This document shows, piece by piece, positions 62,326 through 64,000 of a DNA stretch of 64,000 bases. The notes below the pieces were generated by a model, which made no database searches, had not been told where the DNA came from, and saw only the letters and a program-made list of their open reading frames with translations. The stretch lies in contig JBGCEM010000043.1 of the NCBI GenBank assembly GCA_045106335.1, positions 1-64,000 of the forward strand, given 5' to 3'. Numbering within the stretch: position 1 is the stretch's first letter; every line of letters starts with the position of its first letter. Both the position numbers and the translations under genes were made by a program. Source of the stretch: Aliishimia sp045106335. GTDB taxonomy: Bacteria > Pseudomonadota > Alphaproteobacteria > Rhodobacterales > Rhodobacteraceae.

Positions 62326-63705
62326 ATGGATGTCGTACTTCTTTTCTCTGGCGTGATCGGGTTGATGCTGATTGGCGTGCCGATTGCGGTGTCGCTTGGC
62401 CTGTCCTCGATCTTGTTTTTGTTGGTCTACAGCGATGCGTCGCTGGCCTCGGTCGCCAACTCGTTGTTCCAAGCGATGGCGGGGCACTACACATTGCTGG
62501 CCATTCCGTTCTTCATTCTGGCCTCTACTTTCATGTCCACAGGCGGTGTTGCCAAGCGCATCATTCGGTTTTCGATTGCGTGCGTCGGGCATTTGCCGGG
62601 CGGGCTTGCGATTGCGGGCGTGTTCGCGTGTATGCTCTTTGCGGCTCTGTCTGGCTCGTCCCCGGCAACTGTCGTGGCGATTGGCACAATCGTTATCGCC
62701 GGCATGCGTCAAGTGGGCTACACTAAGGATTTCGCCGCAGGCGTAATTGCAAATGCGGGCACTTTGGGGATCTTAATCCCGCCCTCGATTGTGATGGTGG
62801 TCTACGCGTCGGCGGTGGATGTGTCGGTCGGGCGGATGTTTTTGGCCGGTGTAATCCCTGGATTGATGGCTGGTTTTATGTTGATGACGGCGATCTATGT
62901 GGTCGCAAAGCTACGCAACTTACCCAAAGGTGAATGGCTCGGCTGGGGCGAGATCTGGTCTGCGGGACGCGAGGCCGCTTGGGGCTTGTTCCTAATTGTG
63001 ATCATCCTGGGCGGGATCTATGGCGGAATTTTCACCCCGACCGAGGCCGCCGCTGTTGCTGCCGTTTATGCCTTCTTTATCGCCGTCTTCGTCTATCGGG
63101 ATATGGGGCCGCTGCATGTCAAAGGCGATGAAAGCCGCAACTTGACCTTAATGCAAAAACCTCTGGCGCTGATCACAGTCTTCTTTCACCGTGACACGCG
63201 CGATACGTTGTTCGAAGCAGGCAAGCTGACGGTCACATTGCTGTTTATCATCGCGTGTGCGTTGATTTTGAAACATGTTTTGACGGAAGAGCAGATTCCA
63301 CAAGCCATTGCAGCGTCGATGCTTGAGGCCGGATTTGGGCCCGTAGTGTTCTTGATTATCGTCAATGTGATCTTGTTGATCGGCGGGCAGTTCATGGAAC
63401 CCTCGGGCTTGTTGGTTATCGTCGCACCTTTGGTGTTTCCCATCGCGATTGAGCTGGGGATCGATCCGATTCATTTGGGCATCATTATGGTGGTGAACAT
63501 GGAAATTGGGATGATCACGCCACCCGTTGGGCTCAATCTGTTCGTGACCTCTGGGGTCGCGGGCATGCCGATGATGCGGGTTGTGAAGGCCGCGTTGCCC
63601 TTCACGGCTGTCTTGTTCGTGTTCTTGATCATGGTGACCTACATCCCGGCCATATCGACCTGGTTGCCGAACTCTGTGATGGGGCCGGAGATTATCACCA
63701 GGTAA
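62326..63705 (+). CDS. dctM: TRAP transporter large permease (DctM)
   Basis: A 459-residue, about 12-helix protein of the DctM family. It has MAGHYTLLAIPFFILAST, FAALSGSSPATVVAIGTIVI, the LIPPSIVMVVYASAVDVSVG signature, and the VNMEIGMITPPVGLNLFV motif of the second half. ATG 62326 directly follows the dctQ stop; the frame opens to 62269. An SLC13-type gene follows 45 bases later. Confidence 0.95.
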   Translation: MDVVLLFSGVIGLMLIGVPIAVSLGLSSILFLLVYSDASLASVANSLFQAMAGHYTLLAIPFFILASTFMSTGGVAKRIIRFSIACVGHLPGGLAIAGVFACMLFAALSGSSPATVVAIGTIVIAGMRQVGYTKDFAAGVIANAGTLGILIPPSIVMVVYASAVDVSVGRMFLAGVIPGLMAGFMLMTAIYVVAKLRNLPKGEWLGWGEIWSAGREAAWGLFLIVIILGGIYGGIFTPTEAAAVAAVYAFFIAVFVYRDMGPLHVKGDESRNLTLMQKPLALITVFFHRDTRDTLFEAGKLTVTLLFIIACALILKHVLTEEQIPQAIAASMLEAGFGPVVFLIIVNVILLIGGQFMEPSGLLVIVAPLVFPIAIELGIDPIHLGIIMVVNMEIGMITPPVGLNLFVTSGVAGMPMMRVVKAALPFTAVLFVFLIMVTYIPAISTWLPNSVMGPEIITR

Positions 63706-63750
63706 CGCAGGGCAAGTGGCCCGGACGACAAAGCTAAGGACGGAGGACAC

Positions 63751-64000
63751 GTGGAATCACTGAGCCTGACATTCGAGATGATGGTCGTATTGGGCTTGCT
63801 TGGGTTCACTGTTTTCTTGTTCGTGTCCGAAATCGTGCGGATCGATGTGGCGGCTGTGCTGGTGATGGTGCTTCTTGGTGGACTTAGCTATTTGCCGGGT
63901 TTGCACAATTTGGCAGATGTCCAAAACCTGTTCACCGGGTTTTCGTCTAATGCTGTGATGTCAATTATTGCCGTCATGATCATCGGCGCGGGTTTGGACA
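63751..64000 (+). CDS. SLC13/CitT-type permease (3' end outside window)
   Basis: The first 83 codons of a membrane protein, running off the window edge. It has the SLC13/ArsB opening of several close helices (MMVVLGLLGFTVFLFVSEIV, then VAAVLVMVLLGGLSYLPGL) and a NLFTGFSSNAVMSIIAVMII segment as in the SLC13 family with TrkA-C domains. GTG 63751 follows GGACGGAGG. It may transport anions such as sulfate or dicarboxylates; it is probably co-transcribed with dctM. Confidence 0.8.
   Translation, partial: MESLSLTFEMMVVLGLLGFTVFLFVSEIVRIDVAAVLVMVLLGGLSYLPGLHNLADVQNLFTGFSSNAVMSIIAVMIIGAGLD

Noticed and set aside
1..64000. CRISPR arrays, prophage, IS elements, tRNA or rRNA genes
   Set aside because: No spaced direct repeats, transposase, integrase, phage structural genes or cloverleaf sequences were recognised.

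Overview
The window looks like chromosomal DNA of a marine-type alphaproteobacterium of the Rhodobacteraceae (Roseobacter group). This rests on gene content and order: ftsY near yciB/ispZ, glyQ-DUF6446-glyS-ppdK-like, folB-folP-glmM, and the envelope block pyrH-frr-uppS-cdsA-dxr-rseP-bamA-ompH-fabZ-lpxA-lpxI-lpxB. A SAM-II riboswitch before metZ (a mostly alphaproteobacterial class), a TRAP transporter and moderate-to-high GC fit too. Exact genus is not assigned. Most of the window is housekeeping. No prophage, IS element, CRISPR array, tRNA or rRNA gene was recognised.

Layout. 1-5.1 kb: 3' part of ftsY, an EamA permease, a VPLPA-CTERM secreted protein with no normal start codon beside a ~100-bp near-palindrome, yciB, then SAM-II riboswitch + terminator + metZ. 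5.2-10.4 kb: folE2, a Lys/Ala/Pro-rich protein, trkH and a ThDP decarboxylase. 10.4-19.3 kb: an envelope protein with a dead trypsin-like domain, glyQ/DUF6446/glyS, a PPDK-like protein whose nucleotide-site residues look lost, and a SleB-type hydrolase. 19.4-22.8 kb: folB, folP, glmM. 22.8-30.2 kb: EamA permease, ilvC, two overlapping Lrp/AsnC regulators, a class V aminotransferase, a UbiH-type hydroxylase, a HAD nucleotidase and a GntR regulator.

30.2-40.8 kb: a family 2 glycosyltransferase fused to an MshEN-like domain, carA, a YqeY protein, DUF2244, ctaD, a LytTR membrane regulator next to lipB, a DUF2306 protein, a small membrane protein and a TPR-like protein. 40.8-45.6 kb: a peptide-type ABC transporter (double ATPase and two permeases, one unusually long, no binding protein). 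45.9-59.1 kb: miaA facing a long plus-strand run for UMP kinase, ribosome recycling, undecaprenyl-PP, CDP-diacylglycerol, isoprenoid precursors, outer-membrane assembly and lipid A, much of it with 4-bp stop/start overlaps. A 43-codon membrane ORF with a strong Shine-Dalgarno sits between rseP and bamA. 59.1-64 kb: a cytochrome P450 divergent from a dctPQM-type TRAP operon, followed by the start of an SLC13-type permease cut by the window edge.

The items most worth a second look are a dispersed intergenic repeat (four copies, three with a GC-rich hairpin), the near-palindrome, the SAM-II/terminator tandem, the degenerate PPDK-like protein, the SPOR/peptidoglycan-binding pseudoprotease, and the small ORF between rseP and bamA. 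I did not find a clear, complete, undescribed multi-gene system.
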